DNA of 64,000 bases from Amycolatopsis vastitatis (GCF_002234595.1 NZ_NMUL01000023.1:124001-188000); one strand, 5' to 3'. Shown: positions 26,269 through 35,720, numbered from the stretch's first letter. Program-made: numbers and translations. Notes: generated from the sequence alone by a model not told the origin.

Positions 26269-27567
26269 ATGAGCGTCCCGGTCGCACCGGGCCGGTGGCC
26301 TTTTCTCGGGCACACTCCGGCACTGCTGCGGCAACGCTACGCGTTCACCAACTCATTGCACGAGCACGGCGAGATCGTAAAACTCTATCTCGGCCCGGCG
26401 CCCGTGTACTTCGTCGCGAGCCCGCGGCTGGTCCATGAAGTGCTGGTCACCGCGGGGCCGAAGTTCCGCAAGGGCGCCATGTTCGACAAGTTCCGGCCGT
26501 TCGTCGGAAATGGCTTGGTGCTTTCGAACGGGGACTTCCACCTGAGCCAGCGACGGTTGATGCAGCCGGCGTTCCACCGCGACCGCCTGGTCGCCTACGC
26601 GGAGATCATGCGGCGCGCGGCGGTCGGCATGAGCGACACCTGGCGAGCCGGTGAAGTGCGGATGATCGAAGAGGACATGCAGAGTCTCGCGGTGACGATC
26701 GTCGGCGAGGCCCTGTTCTCGACGGACCTGGGCAAAGAGGCGATCGCCGAAGCCCGCCGCTCGATTTTCGTGATCATCCAGCAGGGCATGATTCGCGCGT
26801 TGTCCCCGAAGTTCGTCGAAAAGCTGCCGGTTCCCGGGAACCGGCGGTTCGACGAGGCCATCGCCCGGATGCGGGGAATCGTGATCGAGGTGATCCGCGA
26901 CTGGCGGCGCGAAAGCACCGACCGCGGCGACCTGCTTTCGACGTTGCTGCTGGCAGGAATGACCGACGAGCAGGCGCGGGACGAAGTGCTGACCCTGCTC
27001 ACGGCCGGCATCGAGACGACCGCGCTCGCGCTGGCCTGGACGTTCCACGAGCTCGGCAGGCACCCCGAGGTGGAGGCGCGGGTGCACGCCGAAGTCGACG
27101 AGGTGCTGGGCGGCCGCCCGGTCACCGTCGACGACCTCACCCGGCTGACCTACGTCCGGCAGGTGGTCGACGAGGTGCTGCGGCGGTACCCGCTCTGGAT
27201 GCTGATGCGCCGCACGCTCACCGAAGTCGACCTCGGCGGGGTGCGCCTCCCGGAGGGTGCCGAGGTGATCGTCAGCCCGCACGCGCTCCACCACGACCCC
27301 GCGTCGTTCGCCGACCCGGACCGGTTCGATCCCGGCCGCTGGGCGCCGGAGCGGGCCGCGGACGTGCCGAAGGGCGCGTTCGTACCGTTCGGGGCGGGCA
27401 CCCGGCAGTGCATCGGGAACCGCTTCGCCCAGAACGAAATCGTCATCACGGTGGCCACGGTGGCCGCGCGGTGGCGGCTGGTCGGAGTCCCGGGCCGGCC
27501 GGTGTGCGTGAAGTTCACCTCCGCCGCCTACCCCGAAAGCCTGCCGATGACGGCAGTCCCCCGCTAG
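26269..27567 (+). CDS. Cytochrome P450
   Basis: This soluble 432 aa P450 has the I-helix oxygen motif TAGIETTALAL near residue 244, ExxR in DEVLRRYPLW near residue 301, and the heme loop FGAGTRQCIGNRFA with ligand Cys near residue 381. The N-terminus (APGRWPFLGHTPALL) resembles class I bacterial P450s close to the eukaryotic-type fold, some of which oxidise terpenes or fatty acids. No ferredoxin, reductase or terpene cyclase gene is next to it. ATG 26269 follows GAGGAG. The substrate cannot be inferred. Confidence 0.93.
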   Translation: MSVPVAPGRWPFLGHTPALLRQRYAFTNSLHEHGEIVKLYLGPAPVYFVASPRLVHEVLVTAGPKFRKGAMFDKFRPFVGNGLVLSNGDFHLSQRRLMQPAFHRDRLVAYAEIMRRAAVGMSDTWRAGEVRMIEEDMQSLAVTIVGEALFSTDLGKEAIAEARRSIFVIIQQGMIRALSPKFVEKLPVPGNRRFDEAIARMRGIVIEVIRDWRRESTDRGDLLSTLLLAGMTDEQARDEVLTLLTAGIETTALALAWTFHELGRHPEVEARVHAEVDEVLGGRPVTVDDLTRLTYVRQVVDEVLRRYPLWMLMRRTLTEVDLGGVRLPEGAEVIVSPHALHHDPASFADPDRFDPGRWAPERAADVPKGAFVPFGAGTRQCIGNRFAQNEIVITVATVAARWRLVGVPGRPVCVKFTSAAYPESLPMTAVPR

Positions 27568-27583
27568 CTGGAGGTCGTTCTCC

Positions 27584-28567
27584 TTGTCCCGCCTACGTTT
27601 TTGTGCTGCCGTTTTCCTTTTGCTGGCCGCGCTTTTCACGCCCACCCCGGCCGCCGCGGCCACGACGTGCGAAGACCTGAACGTCCCGGTCACGGTGGCC
27701 CTGCTCCCCCAGACGATGCACGGCCGCCTGTGCGCCCCGCCCGGAGCGTCGACGGTGGTGGTCCTGATCCCCGGCGGCACGTACAACGCGTCCTATTGGG
27801 ACATCGGCTACACACCGGAGATCCGTTCGTTCCGCCTGGCGGCGAACAAGGCGGGCGTGGCGACGCTGGCCCTGGACCGCCTGGGCACGGGCGGCAGTTC
27901 GAAGCCGTTGAGCACGCTGCTGAGCGCGTCGGTCCAGGCGACGGCGGCGCACCAGGTGATCCAGGCAATCCACTCCCGTTTCGCCAAGGTGGTCGTCGGC
28001 GGCCACTCGATCGGCGCGGCGATGGCGATGATCGAGGCGGGCCGCTACCGCGACGTCGACGGCGTGCTGGTCACGGGCATGACGCACCGGATGAACCTGG
28101 TCTCGGTGATCCCGACGCTGGCCCAGATGATGCCGGCCCCGCTGGACCCGGCCCTCCCCGGCCGCGACGCGGGCTACTTGACCACCGACCCGGGCACCCG
28201 CTACGCGGCGTTCCACACACCGGGCCCGTACGACGCCGCAGCGCTGGCGTACGACGAGTCCACAAAGGACGTCTTCGCGGCGACCGAGGCGGTGGACAGC
28301 CTGACACTGACGACGGTGGTCGTCCCGGCGTCCCGGCAGATCACGGCCCCGGTCCTGCTGGTGGTGGGCAACGACCCGAACTTCTGCGGAACCCTGGGCA
28401 GCGACTGCTCGTCCCCGGCGGCCCTGCGCGCCTCGGAGGCCCCGTTCTTCGGCACGGCGAACCTGCAGACGTACATCCTCAACGGCTACGGCCACGCGAT
28501 CAACTACGCCCCCAACGCGCCGACGTACTTCGGAGTGGTGGCCACCTGGCTGAAAACCCTGTCCTGA
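27584..28567 (+). CDS. Secreted alpha/beta hydrolase
   Basis: The 327 aa protein starts at TTG 27584 with GGAGG upstream, 16 bp after the P450 stop. It has a Sec signal peptide (FLLLAALFTPTPAAAA, cleavage near residue 26). An alpha/beta-hydrolase fold follows, with oxyanion strand VVVLIPGGTYNASYWD near residue 62, nucleophile Ser in VVGGHSIGAAMA near residue 147 and a likely catalytic His in NGYGHAINY near residue 305. The closeness to the P450 gene suggests co-transcription. The substrate is unknown, probably an ester. Confidence 0.85.
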   Translation: MSRLRFCAAVFLLLAALFTPTPAAAATTCEDLNVPVTVALLPQTMHGRLCAPPGASTVVVLIPGGTYNASYWDIGYTPEIRSFRLAANKAGVATLALDRLGTGGSSKPLSTLLSASVQATAAHQVIQAIHSRFAKVVVGGHSIGAAMAMIEAGRYRDVDGVLVTGMTHRMNLVSVIPTLAQMMPAPLDPALPGRDAGYLTTDPGTRYAAFHTPGPYDAAALAYDESTKDVFAATEAVDSLTLTTVVVPASRQITAPVLLVVGNDPNFCGTLGSDCSSPAALRASEAPFFGTANLQTYILNGYGHAINYAPNAPTYFGVVATWLKTLS

Positions 28568-28686
28568 CCGCCTCTCGCCGATCGGCGAGCTGGTGGACAA
28601 CTTCATGACACTTTGCCCGCGTTTCTCGTCAGTTCAGCCGTCCGTGCACTACAAACGGCCCAGGCACGAGACCACGGGGAGAGCGC

Positions 28687-29631
28687 ATGCGGGTCGTGGC
28701 GGTCATGAACTACAAGGGCGGAGTGGGAAAGACGACGCTGACCGCGAACCTCGGCGCGGTGGCGGCCGGCCGGGGCCTGCGGGTCCTCCTGCTCGACCTC
28801 GACCCGCAGACCAACCTGACCTTCTCCTTCTTCTCGATCGACGACTGGCACGAGCGCCTCGCGGACAACCGCACGATCAAGCAGTGGTACGGCGGCGAAA
28901 TGCCCGGCAGGGACGTTCCGCTGCGCGACCTCGTGGTGTCACCGGAGCGTGTCAACAAGGCCCTCGCGGGCACCGGCGGACAGCTCGACCTGATCGCTTC
29001 CCACCTCGGCCTGATCGACATCGATCTCGAACTCGCGGCTCTGCTGGGCGGCACGACCACCCTTGACGGGTCGAAGCGGAGGTTCCTGGACCTGCACGGT
29101 TGTCTGCGGCAAGCGCTGGCGGACGACCACTTCGCCGGGTACGACCTGGTCCTCATCGACTGCGCACCGAACTTCGGCCTGGTCACCAAAACGGCGATCG
29201 TCGCGAGCGAGCAGATCCTCGTCCCGGCCAAGGCGGACTACCTGTCCACCTTGGGACTGGACTACCTGGTGGGCAACTGCGCCGGGCTGGTCCAGCAGTT
29301 CAACGACTTCGTCAACCACAAGGGCGGCACCCGGGAGCACCGCCCGATCGACCCCGGCATGCTGGGCGTGGTCTTCACCATGGTGCAGATCTATTCCCAG
29401 CACCCCACCGCCGCCCAGCGCGCCTACGTCGAGGAAGTCCGCCTGAACTCCAAGGTTCCCGTGCTGTCGAGCACAATCCGCAACAGCTCCAACCACTTCG
29501 GCGACGCCGGTGAAACCGGCGTACCGGCGATGCTGCGCGCCAGCAGCCGGGATCTGGTCGTCCGGGAATTCGATCAGCTCGTCGACGAGGTGCTGACCGC
29601 GCTCGAGCTGACGCCGGGTGGCCGGCGGTGA
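28687..29631 (+). CDS. ParA-family P-loop ATPase
   Basis: The 314 aa protein has the deviant Walker A NYKGGVGKTTLTANLG at residues 8-23, LLLDLDPQTNLT near residue 35 and LVLIDCAPNFG near residue 150, as in ParA/Soj ATPases. No ParB or centromere-like repeats are nearby. It is the first of three tightly overlapping genes, followed by a Rho_N-like protein and a RAMA-CBS-HEPN protein. In this context it more likely positions or switches that complex than segregates DNA; this is inference. Confidence 0.88.
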   Translation: MRVVAVMNYKGGVGKTTLTANLGAVAAGRGLRVLLLDLDPQTNLTFSFFSIDDWHERLADNRTIKQWYGGEMPGRDVPLRDLVVSPERVNKALAGTGGQLDLIASHLGLIDIDLELAALLGGTTTLDGSKRRFLDLHGCLRQALADDHFAGYDLVLIDCAPNFGLVTKTAIVASEQILVPAKADYLSTLGLDYLVGNCAGLVQQFNDFVNHKGGTREHRPIDPGMLGVVFTMVQIYSQHPTAAQRAYVEEVRLNSKVPVLSSTIRNSSNHFGDAGETGVPAMLRASSRDLVVREFDQLVDEVLTALELTPGGRR

Positions 29632-30272
29632 GCGACCTGAAGAGTTTCGTCGCCCTGCAGGCGCGGGTGTACGAGTTCCTCGACCGGCAGGACGAGGCCA
29701 CGCTGCGGAGGATCGTCAGTGGGGCGGCGCAGCTGATGGTGCTGAGCGCGGCTGAACAGGCGGTGCGAGCCCTGCCGGAGCTGTCGACGGCGTCAGAACG
29801 ACGAACCTACTTGGAAACCGCTGACCTCACCGTGGCCGATCTGAAGAAGGTCGCCGGAGAGCTGCACTACCGCAACTACAGCAGACTCACGAAGCCCAAG
29901 CTCATCGACCTGCTTGCCGACCAAACCCCGGCCCCTGCCGAGACGCCCGCGGAGCCGAAGCGTCCTGCACCAGCGCCTCCCTCCCCGGTAGCCGAAGCTC
30001 CCGTGCCCGAACCGCCCGAAGCCGTCTCGGTGACGATGACGTCCGATGCCGACGCGGCGGCGATCGCCGCCCGCCTGCGCGAGATCGACACCGAAGAAGA
30101 GGGTGCCGAATACCTCCAGGCGCAGCGCCTGGACCGCGACAGCTTGCTGGCCATCGCGACCGAACTGCAGCTCACGCACATGGACCGCCTGAGCCAGAAG
30201 GAGCTGAGAAGGCGGATCCTCAAGCAGGCGATCGGTGCCCGCCGCAAGTTCGCCGGCCTGCGGAAGTGGTGA
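29628..30272 (+). CDS. Uncharacterised protein with Rho_N/SAP-like segments
   Basis: The 214 aa protein overlaps the ParA stop (GTGA). Residues ~67-97 (TVADLKKVAGELHYRNYSRL, TKPKLIDLLA) match the Rho_N/SAP-like nucleic-acid-binding helix pattern. A second related segment lies near the C-terminus (DSLLAIATELQLTHMDRLSQ, KELRRRILKQAIGARRKF). A Pro/Ala/Glu-rich linker separates them. I infer a nucleic-acid-binding adaptor for the ParA and RAMA-CBS-HEPN proteins. No catalytic motif is seen. Confidence 0.7.
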   Translation: MSDLKSFVALQARVYEFLDRQDEATLRRIVSGAAQLMVLSAAEQAVRALPELSTASERRTYLETADLTVADLKKVAGELHYRNYSRLTKPKLIDLLADQTPAPAETPAEPKRPAPAPPSPVAEAPVPEPPEAVSVTMTSDADAAAIAARLREIDTEEEGAEYLQAQRLDRDSLLAIATELQLTHMDRLSQKELRRRILKQAIGARRKFAGLRKW

Positions 30273-31642
30273 CTCACATGAGTGCCGAGGCCGCTGGTCG
30301 CTCGATGTACCTGATCGGCGGCCGCCGCGTCATGGTCTCGGACCTGCTCGAGGCAGGCCTGATCAAGGCCGGGGCGAAGCTCAGGTTCAAGCGGAAGCGC
30401 ATCGGTGCCACCTTCGACGCGACCGTGACCGACGAGGGGCGGATCCGCCTCGAACCCGACGGCGAGGAGTTCCGCTCGCCTTCGCGAGCGGCCATGGTGG
30501 CGGCGGGAATGCGAGCGGTCGACGGATGGCGAGCGTGGGTCGTGGTCGACGAAGGCCGGTTGCTGGATTCGGTGCGCCAGGAGTTTCTCGACCGGGCGAT
30601 CGCCGGCGCGACCACGGTCGACCGGAAATCCGAGGACCGGGATCGTCAGCGCGTCCATGAGCGCCTGCGTCGAGCACGTGCCCGCGCCGACGAGCACAAT
30701 CCCGAGCGGATCTCGGTCCGCGCCCTCCTGTCGCTCTGGGAAGCGACCGATCGCGGCGACAAGATCGGCCAGATCGAAGCGGACCTGGCGAACCACGGGC
30801 TGGTGACGTCACCGAGCTTCCGCGCGGTCACCCTCGACACGGTGGTTTCCCTGACCACGCCGTCCGACGAGGGGGCACCCGTGATCGACGACGTCCCCCT
30901 CGGCAAGGACGACGAGGGGGGCGATGACCTGAACGTCCGCCTGACGGTGGGAAACCTGTCTCCACTCGAGGGTGTGGAGTCGGTCAGCCCGAACAGCACG
31001 CTCCACGAAGCGGTCACGAAGATGCTTCTCAACGAGTTCTCGCAGCTCGCTGTGTTGAACGGCCCCCGCAATTTGCGGGGTGCCGTGACCTGGCGCTCGA
31101 TCGCCCAGGCGATGCACCAGAAACCGGACGCGACCGTCGCCGACGCGCTCGACACCCGCGTGGAACTGGTCGCGTACGACCGAGACCTGTTCGAGGTCCT
31201 TCCCCTGCTGCAGCAACACGAATTCGTGTTCGTCCTGAACGAGAGCAGAGTCGTGAAGGGCATTGTCACCACTGCGGACGTGGCACAGCGCTACGGCGAG
31301 ATGGCCACCCCGTTCTTCCAGGTGGGCGAGCTGGACCAGACGCTCCGCTGGATCCTGAACCGGACGTTCGCCATTCCGGCCATCCAGCCGCTGTGCAGCA
31401 GAACGGTCAAGAGCTTCGACGACCTGGCTTTCGGGGACTACCAAAGCATTCTCGGAAACCGGGATGTCTGGGACAAGCTGGGCTGGCCGCTGGACCGTCA
31501 GGTCTTCATCGCCCGGCTGGAGGAAATTCGCCTCATCCGCAACAAGGTCATGCACTTCCACCCGGACCCGGTACCGGAAGACGCCATCAACAAGCTGCGG
31601 AGCTTCAACAGCCTGCTGCACCAGTACCGCGACCTGGCCTGA
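30266..31642 (+). CDS. RAMA-CBS-HEPN multidomain protein
   Basis: This 458 aa protein overlaps the previous gene. ATG 30278 is an alternative start. Residues ~15-90 match the RAMA domain (VSDLLEAGLIKAGAKL, then FRSPSRAAMVAAGMRAVDGW), which is associated with restriction systems and proposed to read modified DNA. Residues ~230-350 are a CBS pair (VESVSPNSTLHEAVTKMLLN; HEFVFVLNESRVVKGIVTTA), a fold that binds adenine nucleotides. The C-terminus is HEPN-like with RNKVMH near residue 425, fitting the Rx4-6H RNase motif. DNA recognition, nucleotide sensing and RNA cleavage in one protein suggests a defence effector. That is inference. Confidence 0.8.
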   Translation: MVTHMSAEAAGRSMYLIGGRRVMVSDLLEAGLIKAGAKLRFKRKRIGATFDATVTDEGRIRLEPDGEEFRSPSRAAMVAAGMRAVDGWRAWVVVDEGRLLDSVRQEFLDRAIAGATTVDRKSEDRDRQRVHERLRRARARADEHNPERISVRALLSLWEATDRGDKIGQIEADLANHGLVTSPSFRAVTLDTVVSLTTPSDEGAPVIDDVPLGKDDEGGDDLNVRLTVGNLSPLEGVESVSPNSTLHEAVTKMLLNEFSQLAVLNGPRNLRGAVTWRSIAQAMHQKPDATVADALDTRVELVAYDRDLFEVLPLLQQHEFVFVLNESRVVKGIVTTADVAQRYGEMATPFFQVGELDQTLRWILNRTFAIPAIQPLCSRTVKSFDDLAFGDYQSILGNRDVWDKLGWPLDRQVFIARLEEIRLIRNKVMHFHPDPVPEDAINKLRSFNSLLHQYRDLA

Positions 31643-31657
31643 AACGCCGTTTCCCCG

Positions 31658-32656
31658 TCACGCCTGAGGAGGAAGTGACCGCGGCAGTCCGAACGGCGAC
31701 AGCATGCTGTTCTCGAAGCGGGTCAACGCGCTGATCCGGTCGCCCGCGAGGGTCAGGACGTACAGGCCGGTCCCGTGGCGGACGCCGGTGGGACCGGTCA
31801 GGTAGGCCCCGAACGCCGGCTGGCCGTTGGCACGCGTCGGCACGAGGGCGAACCTCCGGCCCGCGTCGAAGATGGCGCCGCAGAAGCGGCCGACGACGTC
31901 CCGGCCCTGGTATTCTAGTGGCAGCGGCGGCATGGACATGAAGACGTCGTCGGTCAGCAGGGCCACCAGCGCGTCGACGTCGGCGGTCTCCCACGCGCGC
32001 ACGAAGCCCGCCACGATCGCGTTCTCCGCCGGCGAGGCCGTGGCGGGCGGCGGTTCGGGCGACTGGTTGCGCTGCAGGGTCGTCCGCGCCCGCTTGAGGG
32101 CGCTCTTGACCGAGTCGACGGTCGTGTCGAGCATGCCGGCCACCTCGCTCGCCGGGAAGCCGAGGACGTCACGCAGGATGAGGACGGCGAGCTGGCGAGG
32201 CGGCAGGGCCTGCAACGCGGTGACGAAGGCCAGCGAGATGGATTCGGTCTGCTCGTAGCGAGCCTCCGGGCCGAGCGGCACCTGGATCGCGCCGTCGAGC
32301 AGGGCGTCCGGATAGGGTTCGAGCCAGACGACCTCGCCGAGCCGGGTCGGCTCGGGCGGCTCCACCCCGGGGATGTCCCACACCGTGGCCGGACGCCGGC
32401 CGGCCGAGCGCAGCGTGCTCAGGCACCGGTTGGTGGCGATCCGGTAGAGCCAGGTGCGGAGCGACGCGCGGCCGTCGAACCCGCCGAGACCTCGCCAGGC
32501 CGCGACCATGGTGTCCTGGAGCGCGTCCTCGGCGTCCTGGAACGAGCCGAGCATCCGGTAGCAGTGCACCTGCAGCTCGCGGCGGTGCGGCTCGGTCAGC
32601 GCCTGGAACGCGTCGTCGTCCCCGGCCCGCGCCCTGCTGATCAGGTCTGTTTCCAC
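31658..32656 (-). CDS. ECF sigma factor with SnoaL-like C-terminal domain
   Basis: The protein has sigma2 (CYRMLGSFQDAEDALQDTMV), sigma4 (DVLGFPASEVAGMLDTTVDS) and a SnoaL-like tail (AWETADVDALVALLTDDVFM). I set the start at GTG 32656, 8 nt after GGGAGAGG, giving 332 aa. The frame runs on to 32932 without family support. It is convergent with the RAMA-CBS-HEPN gene and divergent from the DHFR-like gene, its likely target. No anti-sigma gene is adjacent, consistent with self-regulation by the tail. Confidence 0.9.
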   Translation of the reverse strand: METDLISRARAGDDDAFQALTEPHRRELQVHCYRMLGSFQDAEDALQDTMVAAWRGLGGFDGRASLRTWLYRIATNRCLSTLRSAGRRPATVWDIPGVEPPEPTRLGEVVWLEPYPDALLDGAIQVPLGPEARYEQTESISLAFVTALQALPPRQLAVLILRDVLGFPASEVAGMLDTTVDSVKSALKRARTTLQRNQSPEPPPATASPAENAIVAGFVRAWETADVDALVALLTDDVFMSMPPLPLEYQGRDVVGRFCGAIFDAGRRFALVPTRANGQPAFGAYLTGPTGVRHGTGLYVLTLAGDRISALTRFENSMLSPFGLPRSLPPQA

Positions 32657-32801
32657 CGCGGCCACCTCTCCCTCGTCGGCCCTTCCATCGTGTACAGACG
32701 TCGGCCGCGAGCCAAAGGGGGCGGTCCCCGACCGACCCCTTTCCCGATCTCGCGACGTCCCTATCACCGGCAGCCGAGAACGCGAACAAAGGAGAGCCGC
32801 G

Positions 32802-33383
32802 ATGGGAAAGATCGTGATCAGTGAAACCGTATCGCTCGACGGGGTGTTCCAGGACCCGGTGGGCGCCGAGGGCTTCCGGTTCGCCGGCTGGTTCGACCAG
32901 CTCGTGGGCTCGGATCGCCAGGCGTGGGCCAAGGTCGAATTCGAGGAGGCGGTGGGCGCGGACGCGTTGCTGATGGGGCGCCTTACCTACGAGTGGTTCG
33001 TCGCGCGAGGCTGGGCGTCCCGCGACGGCGACTGGCCGGACCGGTTGCGCGAGCTGCCCAAGTACGTCGTGTCTTCGACGCTGGAAGACCCCACGTGGGT
33101 CAACTCGGCGGTCCTCGAGGGCGATGTGCTGGACGAGGTCGCGAAGCTGAAGGACGGAGTGGACGGCGAGATCGTCGTCTACGGCAGCGGCCGGCTCGTG
33201 CAAGCGCTGATCGAGCACGACCTCTTCGACGAGCTGCGGCTGATCGTGTGCCCGTTCGCGCTCGGCGAGGGCGAACGCCCGGTCGGGCGGATCAGCGACC
33301 GGAAGTCCCTGCGCCTGACCGCCTGCCGCACCGTCGGGGACAGCCTCGTCAGCCTCACCTACCAGCCCGGCGTCCCGGCCTGA
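32802..33383 (+). CDS. Dihydrofolate reductase-like (RibD C-terminal domain) protein
   Basis: The 193 aa protein has the RibD_C/DHFR-like fold: ETVSLDGVFQDPVG near residue 9, ADALLMGRLTYEWF near residue 50 and EIVVYGSGRLVQALIEHDLF near residue 123. Such NADPH-binding reductases in actinobacteria act on unknown, often flavin-like, substrates. ATG 32802 follows AAAGGAG. It is divergent from the ECF sigma gene, a common pairing. Confidence 0.87.
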   Translation: MGKIVISETVSLDGVFQDPVGAEGFRFAGWFDQLVGSDRQAWAKVEFEEAVGADALLMGRLTYEWFVARGWASRDGDWPDRLRELPKYVVSSTLEDPTWVNSAVLEGDVLDEVAKLKDGVDGEIVVYGSGRLVQALIEHDLFDELRLIVCPFALGEGERPVGRISDRKSLRLTACRTVGDSLVSLTYQPGVPA

Positions 33384-33460
33384 TCGCCGATTCCTTTCGG
33401 CGGTGGCGGCGGTCTACCTGCTCGACGATGAAGTAAGCCGAGAAGAGAGAGCCGATCGCC

Positions 33461-34447
33461 GTGAGCATTCCCGCCACCATGCGTGCCCTCGAGCAGACCT
33501 CGCTACGGGGTCCGCAGGACATGCGTTTGATCCTCGACGCGCCGGTGCCGGCCCCGGGCCAGGGCGAGGTCCTGATCCGGGTCGCCGCCGCCGGGGTCAA
33601 CTTCGCCGACATCTCGAAGGCCCGCGGCACGTTCCTGGACGGACCGCGCCCGCCGTATCGGGCGGGGTTCGAGGCGGTCGGCGAAGTCGTGGCGTGCGGT
33701 GAGGGGGTGAGCGCCCCGCGTCTCGGGGATCGCGTGGCCGGCGTCGGATCCGGGGCGTTCGCCGAGTACCTGGTCCTGCCCGCGGCCGCGGCGACGCCGG
33801 CGCCGGCCGGCTGGAGCGCCGAGCAGGCACTGGGCCTGGTCGTGAACTGGCCCACCGCACTGGCCGCGCTCAAGCCGCTGGGCCGCGTCGCCGCCGGCGA
33901 GACCGTGCTGGTCCACGCCGCGGCGGGCGCGACGGGGCAGGCCGCGGTGACGATGGCCAAGCACTACGGCGCGACGGTCATCGGCACCGCGTCACCGGGC
34001 AAGCACGAGACGGTGCTGGCCCTGGGCGCCGACCACGTGCTGGACTCCCGCGCCGAGAACCTCGCCGCCGAGGTGCGGCGCCTGACCGGCGGCGCTGACT
34101 TGGTGCTCGAGTCCGCGGGTGGGACGACCTTCGAGGCGAGCTTGGCCGCGGCCAAGCGGGTCACCGGCCGAGTCGTCGTCTACGGGCTGGCGGGCGGCGA
34201 AGCCCCGATCACCAACTGGGAGCTGGTGTACCGGCACCAGGTCCAGGTCATCGGGCTCAACATCGGCGTGCTGATCCAGGCCGCACCCCGGGTCTTCGGC
34301 GAGCTCATGGGCGAGCTGTCCGCGCTCATTGCCGCGGGCGTGCTCACCCCAGCACGTCCCACGACCTACGACCTGGCCGACGGCCCGAAGGCCCTGTCGG
34401 AACTGGAAGCCAGGGCGACGGTCGGCAAACTGGCCCTGCGGCCGTGA
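33461..34447 (+). CDS. Zinc-independent quinone oxidoreductase-like MDR enzyme
   Basis: The 328 aa NADPH-dependent medium-chain dehydrogenase/reductase resembles quinone oxidoreductases. It has VAAAGVNFADISKARG near residue 47, the Rossmann loop VHAAAGATGQAAVTMAKHYG near residue 148, and HVLDSRAENLAAEVRRLTGG near residue 193. The zinc-binding cysteines of alcohol dehydrogenases are absent. GTG 33461 is the start. Its stop overlaps the truncated EthD-like ORF (GTGA), so the two were probably co-translated. Confidence 0.88.
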   Translation: MSIPATMRALEQTSLRGPQDMRLILDAPVPAPGQGEVLIRVAAAGVNFADISKARGTFLDGPRPPYRAGFEAVGEVVACGEGVSAPRLGDRVAGVGSGAFAEYLVLPAAAATPAPAGWSAEQALGLVVNWPTALAALKPLGRVAAGETVLVHAAAGATGQAAVTMAKHYGATVIGTASPGKHETVLALGADHVLDSRAENLAAEVRRLTGGADLVLESAGGTTFEASLAAAKRVTGRVVVYGLAGGEAPITNWELVYRHQVQVIGLNIGVLIQAAPRVFGELMGELSALIAAGVLTPARPTTYDLADGPKALSELEARATVGKLALRP

Positions 34448-34596
34448 CGGCGCGATTCGTCGTGCTCTACGACACCCCATCCGACGTCGAAGCGTTCGAG
34501 CGTCACTACAACGACGTCCACATCCCGCTGGCGAAACAGATTCCGGGCCTGACGTTCCGCGGCCTGATCATGCAGCTCGAGGAGGTGCCCCGCTGA
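34444..34596 (+). pseudogene. Truncated EthD-like stress-responsive dimeric barrel ORF
   Basis: This 50-codon ORF starts at GTG 34444, overlapping the upstream stop. Its first ~35 residues (VVLYDTPSDVEAFERHY, then DVHIPLAKQIPGL) match the start of EthD-family ferredoxin-like barrels, which are normally ~100 aa. After IPGL the sequence changes to RGLIMQLEEVPR and stops. The second half of the barrel is missing, apparently replaced by unrelated sequence. I regard it as a deletion remnant that may still be translated. Confidence 0.6.
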
Positions 34597-34727
34597 CCTG
34601 CGTTTAGATTCCTTCGCACCGGTGTCCAGGTCGTACTGGAGGTGACCACAGCGAAGGAGCAGGGCATGACAAGCAGGCAATCCGCCGCGTCGCATCCGGC
34701 CGACGGTCTGCGGCCTAGGCTCGCGGC

Positions 34728-35720
34728 ATGACGGCGCAGGTGCGGGAGGCGGCGGACCGGAACCGGTTCACGGCGGAGACGGAGCGGTTCCGCCGTGAGC
34801 TGCTGGCGCACTGCTACCGCATGGTCGGCTCGGCGCAGGACGCCGAAGACCTGGTCCAGGAAACGTACCTGCGGGCTTGGCGGTCGTACGCGGGTTTCGA
34901 GGGCCGTGCGTCGATCCGGTCATGGCTGTACAAGATCGCCACGAACGTCTGCCTGACGGCGGCGCAGCCACGCCCGATCCGGGTCTTGCCGTCAGGACTG
35001 GCAGGCCCGCACGACGGCCCCGACAGCCGACCGAGCGAGGCCGCACCGGGCGAGGTCTCATGGCTGGAACCGTTCCCGGACACCTGGATCACCCCGTCCA
35101 CCGACGATCCGGCGACGACGGCGGTAGCACGCGAGTCACTCCGGCTGGCGCTCATCGCGAGTTTGCAGCACCTGCCGGCCCGCCAGCGAGCGATCCTGAT
35201 CCTGCGCGAGGTGCTGGCCTTCTCAGCACCCGAAACGGCAAAAATCCTCGGCACGACAACGGCGGCGGTGAAGAGCGGCTTGCAGCGCGCCCGCGCCCGC
35301 CTGGACGAGCTCGAACCCCAGCCCGGCGAACTGCTGGAGCCAACCGACAAGCGGGCACGCGCACTGCTGGACGGTTACATCACAGCATTCGAGCACTCGG
35401 ACGCGAGCCTGCTGGAAAAGGTGCTACGCACCGACGCGACCCTGGAAGCAACGCCATTCCGCAGTTGGTACGCGGGCCGCCTGAACTGCCTCAACTTGCT
35501 GGCCACACACGTGCTGGGCACCCCGGGCGACTGGCGAATGATCGCCACGGAGGCCAACGGCCAACCCGCGGCAGCTGTGTACCACCGCAACGACGGCAAG
35601 CTCCAGGCACACGGCATCGTCGTGCTCACGCCGACAGCCACAGGCGTCACCCGGGTGACGGAGTTCCACAATCCGGCCCTGGTGGTCCTATTCGGCTTCC
35701 CGAACGTGCTCACCAACTGA
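34728..35720 (+). CDS. ECF sigma factor with SnoaL-like C-terminal domain
   Basis: The 330 aa protein has sigma2 (CYRMVGSAQDAEDLVQETYL near residue 27), sigma4 (EVLAFSAPETAKILGTTTAA near residue 160) and a SnoaL-like tail from about residue 205 (ALLDGYITAFEHSDASLLEK). It resembles the 31658-32656 factor in domain order but shares little wording outside the core. It is the last gene with typical high-GC codon use before composition changes at about 35.75 kb. Confidence 0.9.
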   Translation: MTAQVREAADRNRFTAETERFRRELLAHCYRMVGSAQDAEDLVQETYLRAWRSYAGFEGRASIRSWLYKIATNVCLTAAQPRPIRVLPSGLAGPHDGPDSRPSEAAPGEVSWLEPFPDTWITPSTDDPATTAVARESLRLALIASLQHLPARQRAILILREVLAFSAPETAKILGTTTAAVKSGLQRARARLDELEPQPGELLEPTDKRARALLDGYITAFEHSDASLLEKVLRTDATLEATPFRSWYAGRLNCLNLLATHVLGTPGDWRMIATEANGQPAAAVYHRNDGKLQAHGIVVLTPTATGVTRVTEFHNPALVVLFGFPNVLTN

